Translations under genes and position numbers: made by a program
Shown here: positions 1 through 9,759 of the stretch, piece by piece
Layout of the letters: each line of letters begins with the position of its first letter
How positions within the stretch are numbered: the stretch's first letter is position 1
The notes under the pieces: model-generated
Database searches by the model: none
What the model saw: the letters and a program-made list of their open reading frames with translations, nothing else
Told to the model about the DNA's origin: nothing
Source of the DNA: Vibrio cincinnatiensis DSM 19608
GTDB lineage: Bacteria > Pseudomonadota > Gammaproteobacteria > Enterobacterales > Vibrionaceae
NCBI RefSeq assembly: GCF_900167345.1
Contig: NZ_FUXB01000004.1
Coordinates: 62,001-126,000 of the forward strand
Direction: 5' to 3'
Length of the DNA stretch: 64,000 nt

Positions 1-140
1 ATAACTTAATGATATTTCATGAGGTAACCGTACGTTACCCCTCTAACTTCCAATTTATCATGCAATTTTTATTCCATAATAAATAGTCAAAAAAATGACT
101 CGCCATTATAAAGAGGAATCACTTATTTTCATTGCAAAAT

Positions 141-167
141 AAAAGGGCTGCCATAAGCAGCCCTTTT
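141..167 (-). terminator. Rho-independent terminator of sixA
   Basis: Perfect inverted repeat AAAAGGGCTGC / GCAGCCCTTTT with a 5-base loop. It starts 15 bases after the sixA stop, and on the minus strand it ends in a T-run, as expected for an intrinsic terminator. It is nearly symmetric and could also work in the plus direction for a gene left of the window. Confidence 0.85.
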
Positions 168-182
168 ACCCTGTCACTTTCG

Positions 183-650
183 CTAAGGATGCACATTCCA
201 CAACACCTCTCCCTGAGAAGCATGGGGGGTATATTCAATACACATAACCCCTGAAGTTGGAAACATAGGAGCAGGCATGTTCGCTACAAATTCAGAACAA
301 AGGTATCCCACTAAAGGAAGATGTGAAACCAACAAAATACTCTCTAATTGTTCGCTTTCAATTAATGCTACCAAATAATCATAAACAGAATCAGCCTGAC
401 CATAAGGCGTAATATCTTCACAAACCTCCACTTGTTCGGCTGAAAAATAATGTGAAATCGTTTGCCATGTTTGCTGTGCGCGTAAATACGGGCTCACCAA
501 CACTTTATCAAACTGATGTAGATCTTGTTGCTCAGCGCATACTCGTGCAACGGCCAGAGACTCATTACGCCCTCGCTCTGTTAATGCTCGTTCCGCATCA
601 CTAGCCGCGTAGTGATGAGCTTCACCATGGCGCATAATCACAATTTTCAT
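183..650 (-). CDS. sixA: Phosphohistidine phosphatase SixA
   Basis: Protein of 155 residues, the usual length for SixA of the histidine phosphatase (phosphoglycerate mutase-like) superfamily. The N-terminal RHGE motif at residues 7-10 carries the nucleophilic His8, and a second catalytic His lies at about residue 110 in the VSH motif. No signal peptide, so cytoplasmic. The family removes phosphate from phosphohistidine; in E. coli the known targets are the HPt domain of ArcB and NPr of the nitrogen phosphotransferase system. It is transcribed away from the M16 peptidase gene and ends just before a strong terminator. Function is inferred from family membership and motif conservation. Confidence 0.93.
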   Translation of the reverse strand: MKIVIMRHGEAHHYAASDAERALTERGRNESLAVARVCAEQQDLHQFDKVLVSPYLRAQQTWQTISHYFSAEQVEVCEDITPYGQADSVYDYLVALIESEQLESILLVSHLPLVGYLCSEFVANMPAPMFPTSGVMCIEYTPHASQGEVLWNVHP

Positions 651-1016
651 TATCTCTACCTAATCTACTTTATTGATAGCGGGTTATCCTCATGTTCTAA
701 TCCGCCACGTTTCGTTGTCTTCGCCAATTTGGGCTCATTAATACTAGCGATTATAACAGTATAAAATGGAAAGACCTCGATAGAGATAACAATCTCCCGA
801 AAAGTCTTTTCGGTGATCAAAATGTTTGCCTGCTCAAAAATTTAATCCCGATTCATTGGCATCAACAAGTTTCAGACCCATACTAGTAACAACATAGGTC
901 TAAATGCAAATCACGGCGTTACCGCAATTTCGTTATGATTAAAAGCAAAAGGTCATGAATACGATATTTTTTTGACACCCACTTATCCTTTCTTTTCCCT
1001 CAATTCGGAGAACCCT
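651..1016. other. Divergent intergenic region between sixA and the M16 peptidase gene
   Basis: About 366 bases, AT-rich, holding the promoters of both divergent genes. I see a 7-bp dyad (CCGAAAA/TTTTCGG, 797-813) without a proper T-run and no convincing ORF. An in-frame TTG at 972 would extend the peptidase by 15 residues but has no ribosome binding site. Confidence 0.5.
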
Positions 1017-3794
1017 GTGCACATTAGCCCTAATGATTCTAATCGCTACCGTAATCTAACGTTGACCAATGGTTTGCGAGTGCTTTTGATCCATGATTCT
1101 AGCGCACAAAAATCGGCAGCAGCCTTAGCGGTAAAAGTGGGGCATTTTGATGATCCGATAGAACGCCAAGGGCTGGCACACTACTTAGAACACATGCTTT
1201 TTCTTGGTACAAAAAAATACCCAAAAAGTGGGGATTTTCAACAGTTCATTAGCCAGCATGGTGGCAGTAATAATGCTTGGACCGGAACGGAGCACAGTTG
1301 CTTTTTCTTTGATGTTTCCCCCAATACTTTTGATAAAGCACTTGACCGATTTAGCCAGTTTTTTATTGCTCCGCTCTTTAATGCCGAGGCCTTAGATAAA
1401 GAACGCCAAGCTGTCGATTCTGAGTTTAAACTGAAATTAAACGACGATTCTCGTCGGCTGTACCAAGTACAAAAAGAGACCATCAACCAAGCTCATCCTT
1501 TCGCTAAATTTTCGGTGGGGAACCAAGAAACCTTAGCTGATCGAGAAGGGCAGTCGATCCGTGATGAAATTATCGAGTTTTATCAAGATCATTACTCCGC
1601 AGATATAATGACGCTAACATTGTTAGGGCCACAGTCTCTGGATGAACTGGAAACGTGGGCGACCGATAAGTTCACGGAGATTGTAAATACCCAGCAAGCA
1701 AATAAAAATATTGTACCTCCCTTTGTAACCGAAGAGCACACCGGCCTACTGATCTCTATCGAGCCGCTAAAAGAAATTCGCAAACTGATCCTAAGCTTTC
1801 CGATGCCGAGTACCGATGCTTATTATCAACGAAAACCCCTCTCCTATTTTGCTCACTTATTAGGCTATGAAGGTGAAGGCAGCTTATTGATTGCGCTGAA
1901 AGAGCGCGATTGGATCACCTCTCTTTCTGCCGGAGGAGGCAGCAGTGGAAGTAATTATCGTGAATTTTCCATCAGCTGCACATTAACCGAGCAAGGTGTG
2001 ACACATATTGAAGCGATCATTCAAGCCGTTTTTCAAACCTTAACCCTCATTCGTCAACAAGGGCTTAACGAGTGGCGTTACATGGAGAAAAGAGCCGTTC
2101 TCGAAGCGGCGTTTCGGTTTCAAGAAAATGCTCGTCCTTTAGACATGGTAAGCCACCTCGTTATTAATATGCAGCACTACTCATCTGCAGACATCATTTA
2201 TGGTGACTACATGATGCAAGCTTATGATGAAAAATTGCTGCGACAGATTTTAGCGTATTTAACCCCTGAAAACTTACGCGCAACCCTTGTTGCCCAAGGC
2301 TTACACTATGATCGTAAAGCTCGGTGGTATCAAACGCCTTACGCAGTCCAAAAATGGACGCCACACCAACTTCAGCAATTTCGTTTACAAGATGTTCACT
2401 GGCCATTGAGCCTACCACCGAAGAATATTTTTATTTGTGAGCAGTTGGAGGCTAAACCGTTAGAACAACCACAAACTCAGCCACAAGTGCTTCAAGAACT
2501 ACCCGGTTTTCGTTTATGGCACCTGCAAGAAAACGAGTTTAGGGTACCTAAAGGGGTGATTTATATCGCCATTGATAGCCCTCACTCCGTTGCCAATACG
2601 CGCAACATTGTGATGACTCGTTTATGTGTAGAGATGTTTCTTGATAGCTTAGCAAAAGAGACTTACCAAGCTGAAATCGCAGGAATGAGCTATAACATGT
2701 ACGCACATCAAGGCGGCGTCACCTTGTCATTATCAGGGTTTAGTCAAAAACAACCGCAATTAATGAAAATGATTTTAGATAAATTTGCCTTGCGTGAATT
2801 TAGTGAACATCGCTTTCAAACAGTCAAACATCAATTACAACGGAATTGGCGTAATGCGGCGCATGATCGTCCAATATCGCAACTGTTTAATGCCATGACG
2901 GGGCTATTACAGCCCAATAATCCGCCTTATGGTCACCTGCTTACGGCGCTCGACACCATTGAGCGCCAAGAATTAGCCCCTTTTGTTGAACAAATTCTTA
3001 GCCAACTTCATGTAGAAATGTTTGTCTATGGCGATTGGCAACAGCAAGATGCGCAAGCCATGGCTGAAGTGCTCAAAGATGCATTAAGAGTGAGTAATCA
3101 ATCTTATCAGGAATCATTGCGGCCACTGGTCATGCTCGGTAATAATGGTACGTTTCAATACGAAATCGACTGTGACCAAGATGACTCAGCCATTGTGGTC
3201 TATTACCAATCGCAAGAGATTACACCTCGTAATATTGCGCTTTACTCTCTGGCTAATCATTTAATGTCGGCCACTTTCTTCCATGAAATCCGAACCAAAC
3301 AGCAGCTTGGTTATATGGTTGGTACCGGAAATATGCCTCTCAATCGCCACCCTGGTATTGTGCTTTATGTGCAATCGCCGAATGCGGCTCCTGCTGAACT
3401 GATTCGCTCAATTGATGAATTTCTTAACGCCTTTTACATGGTCTTACTGGAACTGAATGAATATCAATGGCATAGCAGTAAACGCGGGTTATGGAATCAG
3501 ATTGCTGCCCCGGATTCCACATTGAGAAGTCGAGCGCAACGTTTATGGGTTGCGATTGGTAATAAAGATGAAACGTTTGATCAACGAGAGCAAGTTCTGG
3601 ATGAACTTAAACAACTTCGCCGCTCAGATATGATTCGCTTCATCGTCAATGAGCTCAAACCAAGAACCGCTAACCGTTTAATTATGCATACTCAGGGTAA
3701 CGCTCACCCCGATCATCAACCTCTTAAACGAGGAGAAACGATTAAATCAGCTTCCCAATTTCAACGCCGCCCCAAAGCCTGTGATTTAGGTTAG
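1017..3794 (+). CDS. Insulinase family (M16) zinc metallopeptidase
   Basis: Large M16A peptidase of 925 residues from the GTG at 1017, related to pitrilysin and insulin-degrading enzyme. The inverted zinc motif HYLEH lies at residues 55-59, with the third ligand likely in the AVDSE segment about 75 residues later. The length fits four M16 half-barrel domains, with only the first half catalytic. I chose GTG 1017 because GGAG sits six bases upstream; the longer TTG start at 972 has no ribosome binding site. Unlike E. coli pitrilysin there is no evident signal peptide, so the enzyme may be cytoplasmic. Its stop overlaps the convergent yecM stop by four bases. The substrate is unknown. Confidence 0.88.
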   Translation: MHISPNDSNRYRNLTLTNGLRVLLIHDSSAQKSAAALAVKVGHFDDPIERQGLAHYLEHMLFLGTKKYPKSGDFQQFISQHGGSNNAWTGTEHSCFFFDVSPNTFDKALDRFSQFFIAPLFNAEALDKERQAVDSEFKLKLNDDSRRLYQVQKETINQAHPFAKFSVGNQETLADREGQSIRDEIIEFYQDHYSADIMTLTLLGPQSLDELETWATDKFTEIVNTQQANKNIVPPFVTEEHTGLLISIEPLKEIRKLILSFPMPSTDAYYQRKPLSYFAHLLGYEGEGSLLIALKERDWITSLSAGGGSSGSNYREFSISCTLTEQGVTHIEAIIQAVFQTLTLIRQQGLNEWRYMEKRAVLEAAFRFQENARPLDMVSHLVINMQHYSSADIIYGDYMMQAYDEKLLRQILAYLTPENLRATLVAQGLHYDRKARWYQTPYAVQKWTPHQLQQFRLQDVHWPLSLPPKNIFICEQLEAKPLEQPQTQPQVLQELPGFRLWHLQENEFRVPKGVIYIAIDSPHSVANTRNIVMTRLCVEMFLDSLAKETYQAEIAGMSYNMYAHQGGVTLSLSGFSQKQPQLMKMILDKFALREFSEHRFQTVKHQLQRNWRNAAHDRPISQLFNAMTGLLQPNNPPYGHLLTALDTIERQELAPFVEQILSQLHVEMFVYGDWQQQDAQAMAEVLKDALRVSNQSYQESLRPLVMLGNNGTFQYEIDCDQDDSAIVVYYQSQEITPRNIALYSLANHLMSATFFHEIRTKQQLGYMVGTGNMPLNRHPGIVLYVQSPNAAPAELIRSIDEFLNAFYMVLLELNEYQWHSSKRGLWNQIAAPDSTLRSRAQRLWVAIGNKDETFDQREQVLDELKQLRRSDMIRFIVNELKPRTANRLIMHTQGNAHPDHQPLKRGETIKSASQFQRRPKACDLG

Positions 3795-4396
3795 TGCTCC
3801 GATTGGATGATAGACGTTAAACTATGGGGGTGTAACTTAATACAGACCCCTTGCCACTTAAACGCCAGCGTAGGGTTAGCGAGACGCTCACCCTCTCCTT
3901 TCGGTGAAGACAGTTTGGTCTGAATACCCAATTTAGCCAATTGCTCCCACTGCTTAGCCAGTGATGGGAATTGACGTAAAATATCTTGCTGATACGCCTC
4001 TGCATTCTCAGCAGCAGAAGGAACAACAAACTCCACATGTTCCCAGCCTTGCTGAGGGTATGATTTTCCCTCAGCCGGATAAGGTAACTCTAGGCAATCA
4101 ACCGACCAACCTTCACTCACCAAAGGTTGAGTTAACGCGAAAACAATAATCGGCCGCCCATGTATTTCTGCCATAGATAAAACATCGCCATGCTCTAACC
4201 ATGCCTGATGCGCCGCTTCAGCCAATGACCTATCATTGATTCTTAACGCGATGTGATCCAATAAAAAAGAGGAAAGATCGAGCTGTAAAAGTTGGCAAAG
4301 TTGCTGAACTTTGCCCATAAAATCATTGAATTGATTTTTCATTTGTTGAGGATGAAGAGAAGATTCAATCAGTAAAGAACACATAGCCTTAGCCAA
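3791..4396 (-). CDS. yecM: YecM family protein (VOC-like fold)
   Basis: Protein of 201 residues resembling E. coli YecM, including the blocks DHIALR, GRPIIVF, LELPYP and GWEHVEFV. The family adopts a vicinal-oxygen-chelate (glyoxalase-like) fold and is thought to bind a metal, but no reaction is established. It is divergent from argS, as yecM and argS are also neighbours in E. coli. A start at Met5 would also fit the family. The 3' end overlaps the convergent M16 peptidase gene by four bases. Confidence 0.8.
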   Translation of the reverse strand: MAKAMCSLLIESSLHPQQMKNQFNDFMGKVQQLCQLLQLDLSSFLLDHIALRINDRSLAEAAHQAWLEHGDVLSMAEIHGRPIIVFALTQPLVSEGWSVDCLELPYPAEGKSYPQQGWEHVEFVVPSAAENAEAYQQDILRQFPSLAKQWEQLAKLGIQTKLSSPKGEGERLANPTLAFKWQGVCIKLHPHSLTSIIQSEH

Positions 4397-4591
4397 AAAG
4401 ACGGATTTATCCGCTATGTTATCAACATTACATGGGGAAAGTAGAAAAATTCCTAATTTTCACCCTATAAGCCATTTCAGAATATTGCTATTATGTGCGC
4501 CAATTTATGAACAAGATCAAGATATGCATTCACACCTTTTGTGTGACATTAATGCATACCTCACCAATTCTCGGAATTGAAGGACACACGT

Positions 4592-6325
4592 GTGAATATT
4601 CAAGCACTGATTAATGATAAAGTCTCTCAGGCTCTTGAAGCCGCTGGTGCGCCAGCAGGGACACCTGCTGCGGTACGCCAATCCGCTAAACCACAATTTG
4701 GCGACTATCAAGCAAATGGCGTAATGGGTGCCGCCAAAAAACTGGGCATGAACCCACGAGAGTTCGCACAAAAAGTTCTGGATGTTCTCGATTTAGACGG
4801 TATTGCGAGCAAAACTGAAATTGCTGGCCCAGGTTTTATTAACATTTTTCTATGTGAGTCATTTCTAGCACAGCAAGCAGAACTTGCTTTAGCGGATGCG
4901 GCTTTGGGTGTTGCCAAAGAAACTCCGCAAACCATCGTTGTTGACTATTCAGCCCCCAACGTTGCCAAAGAAATGCACGTTGGACACTTACGCTCAACCA
5001 TTATTGGAGATGCGGTCGTCCGTACTCTTGAATTCTTAGGCCATAAAGTGATCCGCGCTAACCACATTGGTGACTGGGGCACGCAGTTTGGTATGCTTAT
5101 CGCCAACCTTGAAAGAGTGCAGCAGCAATCGGGTGAAGTCTCCATGGAATTGGCGGATCTCGAAGCCTTCTACCGTGAATCGAAAAAGCTATACGATGAA
5201 GATGAAACCTTTGCAGAAAAAGCACGTAACTACGTGGTTAAACTACAAAGTGGTGATGCTTTTTGCTTAGAAATGTGGAAAAAATTGGTCGATGTGACCA
5301 TGATCCAGAACCAGCGCAATTATGATCGCCTCAATGTTTCCCTCACTCGAAATGATGTGATGGGAGAAAGCATGTACAACGATATGCTGGCTGGTATTGT
5401 TGCCGACCTTAAGCAAAAAGGCCTAGCGCAAGAAGACGATGGCGCACAAGTGGTCTTTTTGGATGAATTTAAAAATAAAGATGGCGAACCGATGGGCGTC
5501 ATTATCCAAAAACGCGATGGCGGTTTCCTCTACACCACCACCGATATTGCTTGTGCAAAGTATCGTTATGAACAATTAGGGGCTGATCGCGTTTTATATT
5601 TCATTGATTCACGTCAGCATCAGCACTTGATGCAAGCTTGGACCATCGTTCGTAAAGCGGGTTATATCCCTGAAGCCGTCAGCCTAGAGCACCACGCCTT
5701 TGGGATGATGTTAGGTAAAGATGGCCGTCCATTTAAAACCCGTACAGGTGGTACTGTTCGACTCGCCGCTCTTTTAGATGAAGCAGAAGATCGTGCATTA
5801 GCTTTAATTGAAGCGAAAAATCCAGAGCTTTCTAATGAAGAAAAAGCTCAAATCTCAACAACGGTGGCGATGGCAGCCGTGAAGTACGCCGACTTGTCAA
5901 AACACCGCACCACGGATTACATCTTTGATTGGGATAACATGCTCGCCTTTGAAGGCAATACTGCACCTTATATGCAATATGCTTATACTCGCGTAGCCTC
6001 TATTTTTGCCAAAGCAGGCGTGGCGATGGAAAACCTGAATGGTGAAATCATCGTAAGTGAAGAAAAGGAAAAAGCCTTGATCGCTAAATTGCTTCAGTTC
6101 GAAGAAGCGGTTCAAGCCGTTGCTCGTGAGGGCCAACCACACATTATGTGTAGCTACTTATTCGAGTTGGCTGGTCAATTCTCCAGTTTCTATGAAGCGT
6201 GTCCAATTTTGGTGGCGAGTGAAGAATCCATCAAGCAGAGCCGTTTAAAATTAGCCGCCCTTACAGCGAAAACCATTAAGCAAGGTTTGGATCTTTTAGG
6301 AATTCATACGCTAGAACGGATGTAA
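4592..6325 (+). CDS. argS: Arginyl-tRNA synthetase
   Basis: Class I aminoacyl-tRNA synthetase of 577 residues from GTG 4592, the same length as E. coli ArgS. It has the N-terminal Add-1 domain with the conserved FGDYQ segment, the HVGH form of the HIGH signature at residues 129-132, and the C-terminal anticodon-binding DALR domain. GTG 4592 is preferred over TTG 4577 because the protein then begins V-NIQAL as in E. coli and AAGGA lies seven bases upstream. It attaches arginine to tRNA-Arg in the cytoplasm and needs the tRNA for amino-acid activation. Monocistronic and followed by a strong terminator. Confidence 0.97.
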   Translation: MNIQALINDKVSQALEAAGAPAGTPAAVRQSAKPQFGDYQANGVMGAAKKLGMNPREFAQKVLDVLDLDGIASKTEIAGPGFINIFLCESFLAQQAELALADAALGVAKETPQTIVVDYSAPNVAKEMHVGHLRSTIIGDAVVRTLEFLGHKVIRANHIGDWGTQFGMLIANLERVQQQSGEVSMELADLEAFYRESKKLYDEDETFAEKARNYVVKLQSGDAFCLEMWKKLVDVTMIQNQRNYDRLNVSLTRNDVMGESMYNDMLAGIVADLKQKGLAQEDDGAQVVFLDEFKNKDGEPMGVIIQKRDGGFLYTTTDIACAKYRYEQLGADRVLYFIDSRQHQHLMQAWTIVRKAGYIPEAVSLEHHAFGMMLGKDGRPFKTRTGGTVRLAALLDEAEDRALALIEAKNPELSNEEKAQISTTVAMAAVKYADLSKHRTTDYIFDWDNMLAFEGNTAPYMQYAYTRVASIFAKAGVAMENLNGEIIVSEEKEKALIAKLLQFEEAVQAVAREGQPHIMCSYLFELAGQFSSFYEACPILVASEESIKQSRLKLAALTAKTIKQGLDLLGIHTLERM

Positions 6326-6345
6326 CCTTAACATTATCTCATGTC

Positions 6346-6376
6346 AAAAAGGTTGGCCGCTACGCCAACCTTTTTT
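6346..6376 (+). terminator. Rho-independent terminator of argS
   Basis: Stem AAAAAGGTTGGC / GCCAACCTTTTT with a 6-base loop followed by a T-run, about 20 bases after the argS stop. Confidence 0.9.
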
Positions 6377-6460
6377 CTCTCTATTCCCCTACGCTCTGTT
6401 GCGGATCTCTTTCCCTATTAGCGATATAATCTCATCATTGAAATATGATGGATTTGAGAT

Positions 6461-6892
6461 ATGCACTTTGAACTTCACCCTCAGCTAGCCCAAGATACCG
6501 ATATGATTGGGCAATTTCCTCTCTGCTTAGCCTTACTTCATAAAGATGCGGCGGTGCCTTGGGTTATCCTAGTACCTAAAAAAAGCCCACTCAAAGAACT
6601 TCACCACCTACCAATGCAAGATCAACAGCAATTTTTACTTGAATCACAGGCTGTCAGCCAAGCTCTCGAAGCTTTATTTCAGCCAGATAAACTTAATTTA
6701 GGGGCTTTAGGTAATATCGTTCCCCAGCTGCATATTCATCACATAGCTCGCTTTACCACTGACTGTGCTTGGCCTGGGCCCTTATGGGGCAATACGGAAG
6801 GTGTGCAACGTAGCGATAAAGATCAACAAGAGATGCTACAGAAGTTACGTAATATTTTATCACTGAGTACGCTGTTCTCTTCCGAGGGATAA
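6461..6892 (+). CDS. HIT domain protein
   Basis: Histidine-triad superfamily protein of 143 residues. The catalytic block reads QLHIHHIAR at about residues 88-96, so the first His of the usual H-x-H-x-H triad is Gln while the following two His are kept; other bacterial HIT proteins share this Q-variant. HIT proteins are nucleotide hydrolases or transferases that form a nucleotidyl-His intermediate; the substrate here is unknown. No signal peptide. It stands alone between the argS terminator and a bidirectional terminator shared with feoC. Confidence 0.85.
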   Translation: MHFELHPQLAQDTDMIGQFPLCLALLHKDAAVPWVILVPKKSPLKELHHLPMQDQQQFLLESQAVSQALEALFQPDKLNLGALGNIVPQLHIHHIARFTTDCAWPGPLWGNTEGVQRSDKDQQEMLQKLRNILSLSTLFSSEG

Positions 6893-6941
6893 ACCGATAC
6901 CATTATTCCCACCATTAACGCTGATTCTTGACCTCTAATAT

Positions 6942-6970
6942 AAAAAGAGCCGCATATGGCGACTCTTTTT
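6942..6970. terminator. Bidirectional terminator between HIT gene and feoC
   Basis: AAAAAGAG / CTCTTTTT arms with an inner CGC/GCG stem and one internal mismatch, between two convergent genes. T-runs are present on both strands. Confidence 0.85.
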
Positions 6971-6989
6971 AGTAAAGTAAACCATGACA

Positions 6990-7220
6990 TTACATGGTGA
7001 CGGTTAATGACAAGCTATTCTCACGATTTAAACAATACCGAACTCGAGTCACGTAATTCGCCGCATTGGTATCAATCAAACGTGAAATCACTCCTTTTTT
7101 GATCCATATGGCAAGCATTGCATCGACACCATCTTCACTCAGAGCAAAACGTTTAGCGAGATCTTTACGGGTTGCCGACCCTTGTTGTTCAATCGCCTGC
7201 TTTAGCTCAGATAAAATCAT
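6990..7220 (-). CDS. feoC: FeoC-like transcriptional/accessory protein
   Basis: Small winged-helix protein of 76 residues overlapping the feoB stop by four bases, the standard position and length for Vibrio FeoC. Only one Cys is present (near residue 63), so the four-Cys iron-sulfur ligand set of enterobacterial FeoC is missing. In V. cholerae the FeoC protein interacts with the cytoplasmic domain of FeoB and is needed for Fe2+ uptake. Last gene of the feoABC operon. Confidence 0.88.
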   Translation of the reverse strand: MILSELKQAIEQQGSATRKDLAKRFALSEDGVDAMLAIWIKKGVISRLIDTNAANYVTRVRYCLNRENSLSLTVTM

Positions 7221-9487
7221 GCCAATTGTACCTCAAGTGTCTGATGTTTACGCCCCAGACGTTTCATGTAGTGGAACACCAAAACAGACGTCAACACAAT
7301 TCCCAAAATCCAACCACCACTACTCACGGGGTGATCATTAAAATGCGCGGCTTGATAAAATAGAGCAGCGGCTCCATAAGCGAGCCCCATTGTCCATACA
7401 GCAATGAAACGAGCGTATTTCGCACCAAACTCACGCACATAAGCACCCATCGCCGCGACACAAGGTGTATATAGCAAAATAAAGATCAAATAAGAAAATG
7501 CGGCATAACTACTCACAAAATAGCTTTGTAAATTACCGAAAATTGAAGCATCTACCTCTTGATCTTCAGCAATTGCCTCATTATCCGTAAGGTCACCCAC
7601 TTCAATACCTAACGGATCTGCAAAATTGAGACCCATTAAATTTTCAGGAATAGACATCACCGCCTCTTGCAAACTGGCGAGTAAATCAAACGCCTCTTCT
7701 TCCTCTTCAACAGAGGTATAAAGATTATTAAGCGTACCAACAACGGCTTCTTTGGCAAAAATTCCAGTAATAATACCAACCGTTGCTGGCCAGTTATCCT
7801 GATTAATACCAATAGGAGCAAATATCGGTGTGACAACTTGAGCCGCACTGGATAAGACAGATTGGTCGCTATCTTCATTACCAAAACTGCCATCTGTACC
7901 TAAAGAATTAAAGAAGCTCAAAATGGTAACCACAATAACGATGGTCTTCCCTGCTCCTAAGACAAAGCGCTTTAATTTTTGCCATGTTTTGATCAACACA
8001 TTTTGTAAAGTCGGCAGTTCATAATCAGGCATTTCCATTAATAAACTATCGCTTGAGCCGGGGTATAAGGTTTTCTTTAATACCCATCCAGTAAAGACTG
8101 CCGCAGCGATGCCTAAGAGATACAGAATAAATACGATATTTTGTCCATTGTCTGGAAAAAAAGCCGCCGCAAAAAGTGCATAGACAGGTAATCGAGCGCC
8201 ACATGACATAAAAGGTGCCATCGATGCCGCCAGTTTTCGCTCACGCTCTTGATCCAGCGTCCGAGTGGCCATAATAGCTGGCACATTACAGCCAAATCCA
8301 AGAACTAATGGAACAAATGCTTTGCCTGGTAAGCCTATCTTCTGCATTACTTTATCAAGCACAAATGCAGCACGCGACATATAGCCAGAGCTTTCGAGTA
8401 GAGCAAGGAAAATATACAGACAGGCAATGACTGGAATAAACGTTGCGACCGTTTGAATCCCCCCCCCCAAACCATCAGCCAGTAGAGTCACCAACCAAAG
8501 AGGAAGATGATCATCAAGCAGATAATGGCCGCCATCAACCAATAATGCCCCAACACCAATATCAAAGAAATCGATAAAAGCACTACCAATATTGATAGAG
8601 AACATAAACATTAAATACATAACAGCGAAAAAGAAGGGAATTCCTACCCATTTGTTTAAAATGACCTGATCCACTTTTTCGGTAAAAGTGTGGCTTAGTT
8701 TCCCTTCACTCCGACGAACTTGTTGACAACAATGATGTAAAAATGTGTATTTCACATCGGCAACAAGTAAATCAATATCCAGTTCACATTTCAGCTGTTC
8801 ACTATGAATCCGATGGCGCTCTTCTTCCATACGCTCATTGAGCACTAATAAATCATTCTCTAACGCTCGAATGGCTAAAGCACGAGCGGACACTTCCTGC
8901 CCAGCAAAAATGGGCTCTAACTGTGAAATGGCCTGTTCAAACGCCATGCCATAATCGAGTTCTAACTGTTTAAGCGCAATACCTTGCACAACCCTTTTAT
9001 GCAATCGCTCTTTAAAACGACGTACCTGATGTTTGTTATTTGCAGACAACGCTAAAACAGGACAACCCAGCAGCTGCTCCAATTTTTTGATATCAATACT
9101 TTGGCGCACACGCTTCAGTGCATCCATTTTATTTAGAACGACCACCATTGGACGCCCTAGCTCACGCAGTTGTAGCGTCATATACAGGCTACGTTCTAGG
9201 CAAGTTACATCAACCACGTTAATGATTAAATCAGCAGGGTGAGTGAGCACCGCACGAGACGCTATCGACTCATCAATACTATTGCTATCATTACCACTGT
9301 CTAGGGCATAAATACCCGGTAAATCTGTTACCCGAAACTCATCACCAGAATGACGATAGTGGCCCGTTTTCTTTTCAACGGTCACCCCTGCCCAGTTTCC
9401 AACCTGTTGCTTAGCACCAGTTAAGCCGTTAAACAGCGTTGTTTTACCGCTATTGGGGTTTCCGACAGTTAAAATTTGATATTCCAT
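7217..9487 (-). CDS. feoB: Ferrous iron transporter FeoB
   Basis: Inner-membrane Fe2+ permease of 756 residues. The N-terminal G domain shows G1 GNPNSGKT (residues 9-16), G3 DLPG and G4 NKMD; a helical insertion follows, then a membrane domain of several segments with the two conserved Gate/Cys-type regions (for example GFGCNVPA). The stop of feoA and the start of feoB share one base, suggesting translational coupling. The coding strand contains a run of ten G (8459-8468) encoding the conserved GGG of the LGGG segment. Regulation by Fur is suggested by the box upstream of feoA. Confidence 0.97.
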   Translation of the reverse strand: MEYQILTVGNPNSGKTTLFNGLTGAKQQVGNWAGVTVEKKTGHYRHSGDEFRVTDLPGIYALDSGNDSNSIDESIASRAVLTHPADLIINVVDVTCLERSLYMTLQLRELGRPMVVVLNKMDALKRVRQSIDIKKLEQLLGCPVLALSANNKHQVRRFKERLHKRVVQGIALKQLELDYGMAFEQAISQLEPIFAGQEVSARALAIRALENDLLVLNERMEEERHRIHSEQLKCELDIDLLVADVKYTFLHHCCQQVRRSEGKLSHTFTEKVDQVILNKWVGIPFFFAVMYLMFMFSINIGSAFIDFFDIGVGALLVDGGHYLLDDHLPLWLVTLLADGLGGGIQTVATFIPVIACLYIFLALLESSGYMSRAAFVLDKVMQKIGLPGKAFVPLVLGFGCNVPAIMATRTLDQERERKLAASMAPFMSCGARLPVYALFAAAFFPDNGQNIVFILYLLGIAAAVFTGWVLKKTLYPGSSDSLLMEMPDYELPTLQNVLIKTWQKLKRFVLGAGKTIVIVVTILSFFNSLGTDGSFGNEDSDQSVLSSAAQVVTPIFAPIGINQDNWPATVGIITGIFAKEAVVGTLNNLYTSVEEEEEAFDLLASLQEAVMSIPENLMGLNFADPLGIEVGDLTDNEAIAEDQEVDASIFGNLQSYFVSSYAAFSYLIFILLYTPCVAAMGAYVREFGAKYARFIAVWTMGLAYGAAALFYQAAHFNDHPVSSGGWILGIVLTSVLVFHYMKRLGRKHQTLEVQLA

Positions 9488-9714
9488 TATGCTTTCTCCA
9501 CTTCCACCGCTGCGGCAATACTTTCCCGCATCGCAATAGAAACGCCTCTAACTTCAATCTGAAGAGGGTCTCCCATAGGAGCTCGACGAATAAGGGTAAC
9601 TTGGGTATTTGGTAACAACCCCATTACCATTAGTTTTTTACGAATATCTATCGACAATTCATTCAACGCCACGATGAGGCCAGACTCACCTGCTTTCAAT
9701 TCAGATAGTTTCAT
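9487..9714 (-). CDS. feoA: FeoA ferrous iron transport accessory protein
   Basis: SH3-like FeoA protein of 75 residues, with the typical LKAGESG, MGLLPNTQV and VRGVSIAMRE blocks. It is a cytoplasmic protein that works with FeoB; in V. cholerae FeoA, FeoB and FeoC form a large complex. First gene of the operon, with a candidate Fur box centred about 35 bases upstream of its ATG. Confidence 0.95.
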   Translation of the reverse strand: MKLSELKAGESGLIVALNELSIDIRKKLMVMGLLPNTQVTLIRRAPMGDPLQIEVRGVSIAMRESIAAAVEVEKA

Positions 9715-9738
9715 TGGTTGCCACGCAAACTGTATTGT

Positions 9739-9759
9739 AAATGAGAAGGATTTCTATTT
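9739..9759 (-). promoter_or_regulatory. Candidate Fur box upstream of feoABC
   Basis: By eye, 15 of the 20 specified positions match the extended palindrome AAATGATAAT-N-ATTATCATTT; the outer halves AAATGA and ATTT are exact. The position, centred 35 bases before feoA, fits repression of an iron-uptake operon by Fur, which is itself encoded at 36.7 kb. Not tested by a matrix search. Confidence 0.6.

Noticed and set aside
23..38. GGTAAC/GTTACC dyad at the left edge as a terminator
   Set aside because: No T-run follows and the upstream gene is outside the window, so its role cannot be judged.
797..813. CCGAAAA/TTTTCGG as a terminator
   Set aside because: Lies in a divergent promoter region and lacks a T-run; no transcript would end there.
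972..1016. TTG start that would lengthen the M16 peptidase by 15 residues
   Set aside because: GTG 1017 has GGAG at ideal spacing, while TTG 972 has no ribosome binding site.
4517..4771. 84-residue ORF on the minus strand over the argS start
   Set aside because: Shadow of argS with no homology and no signals.
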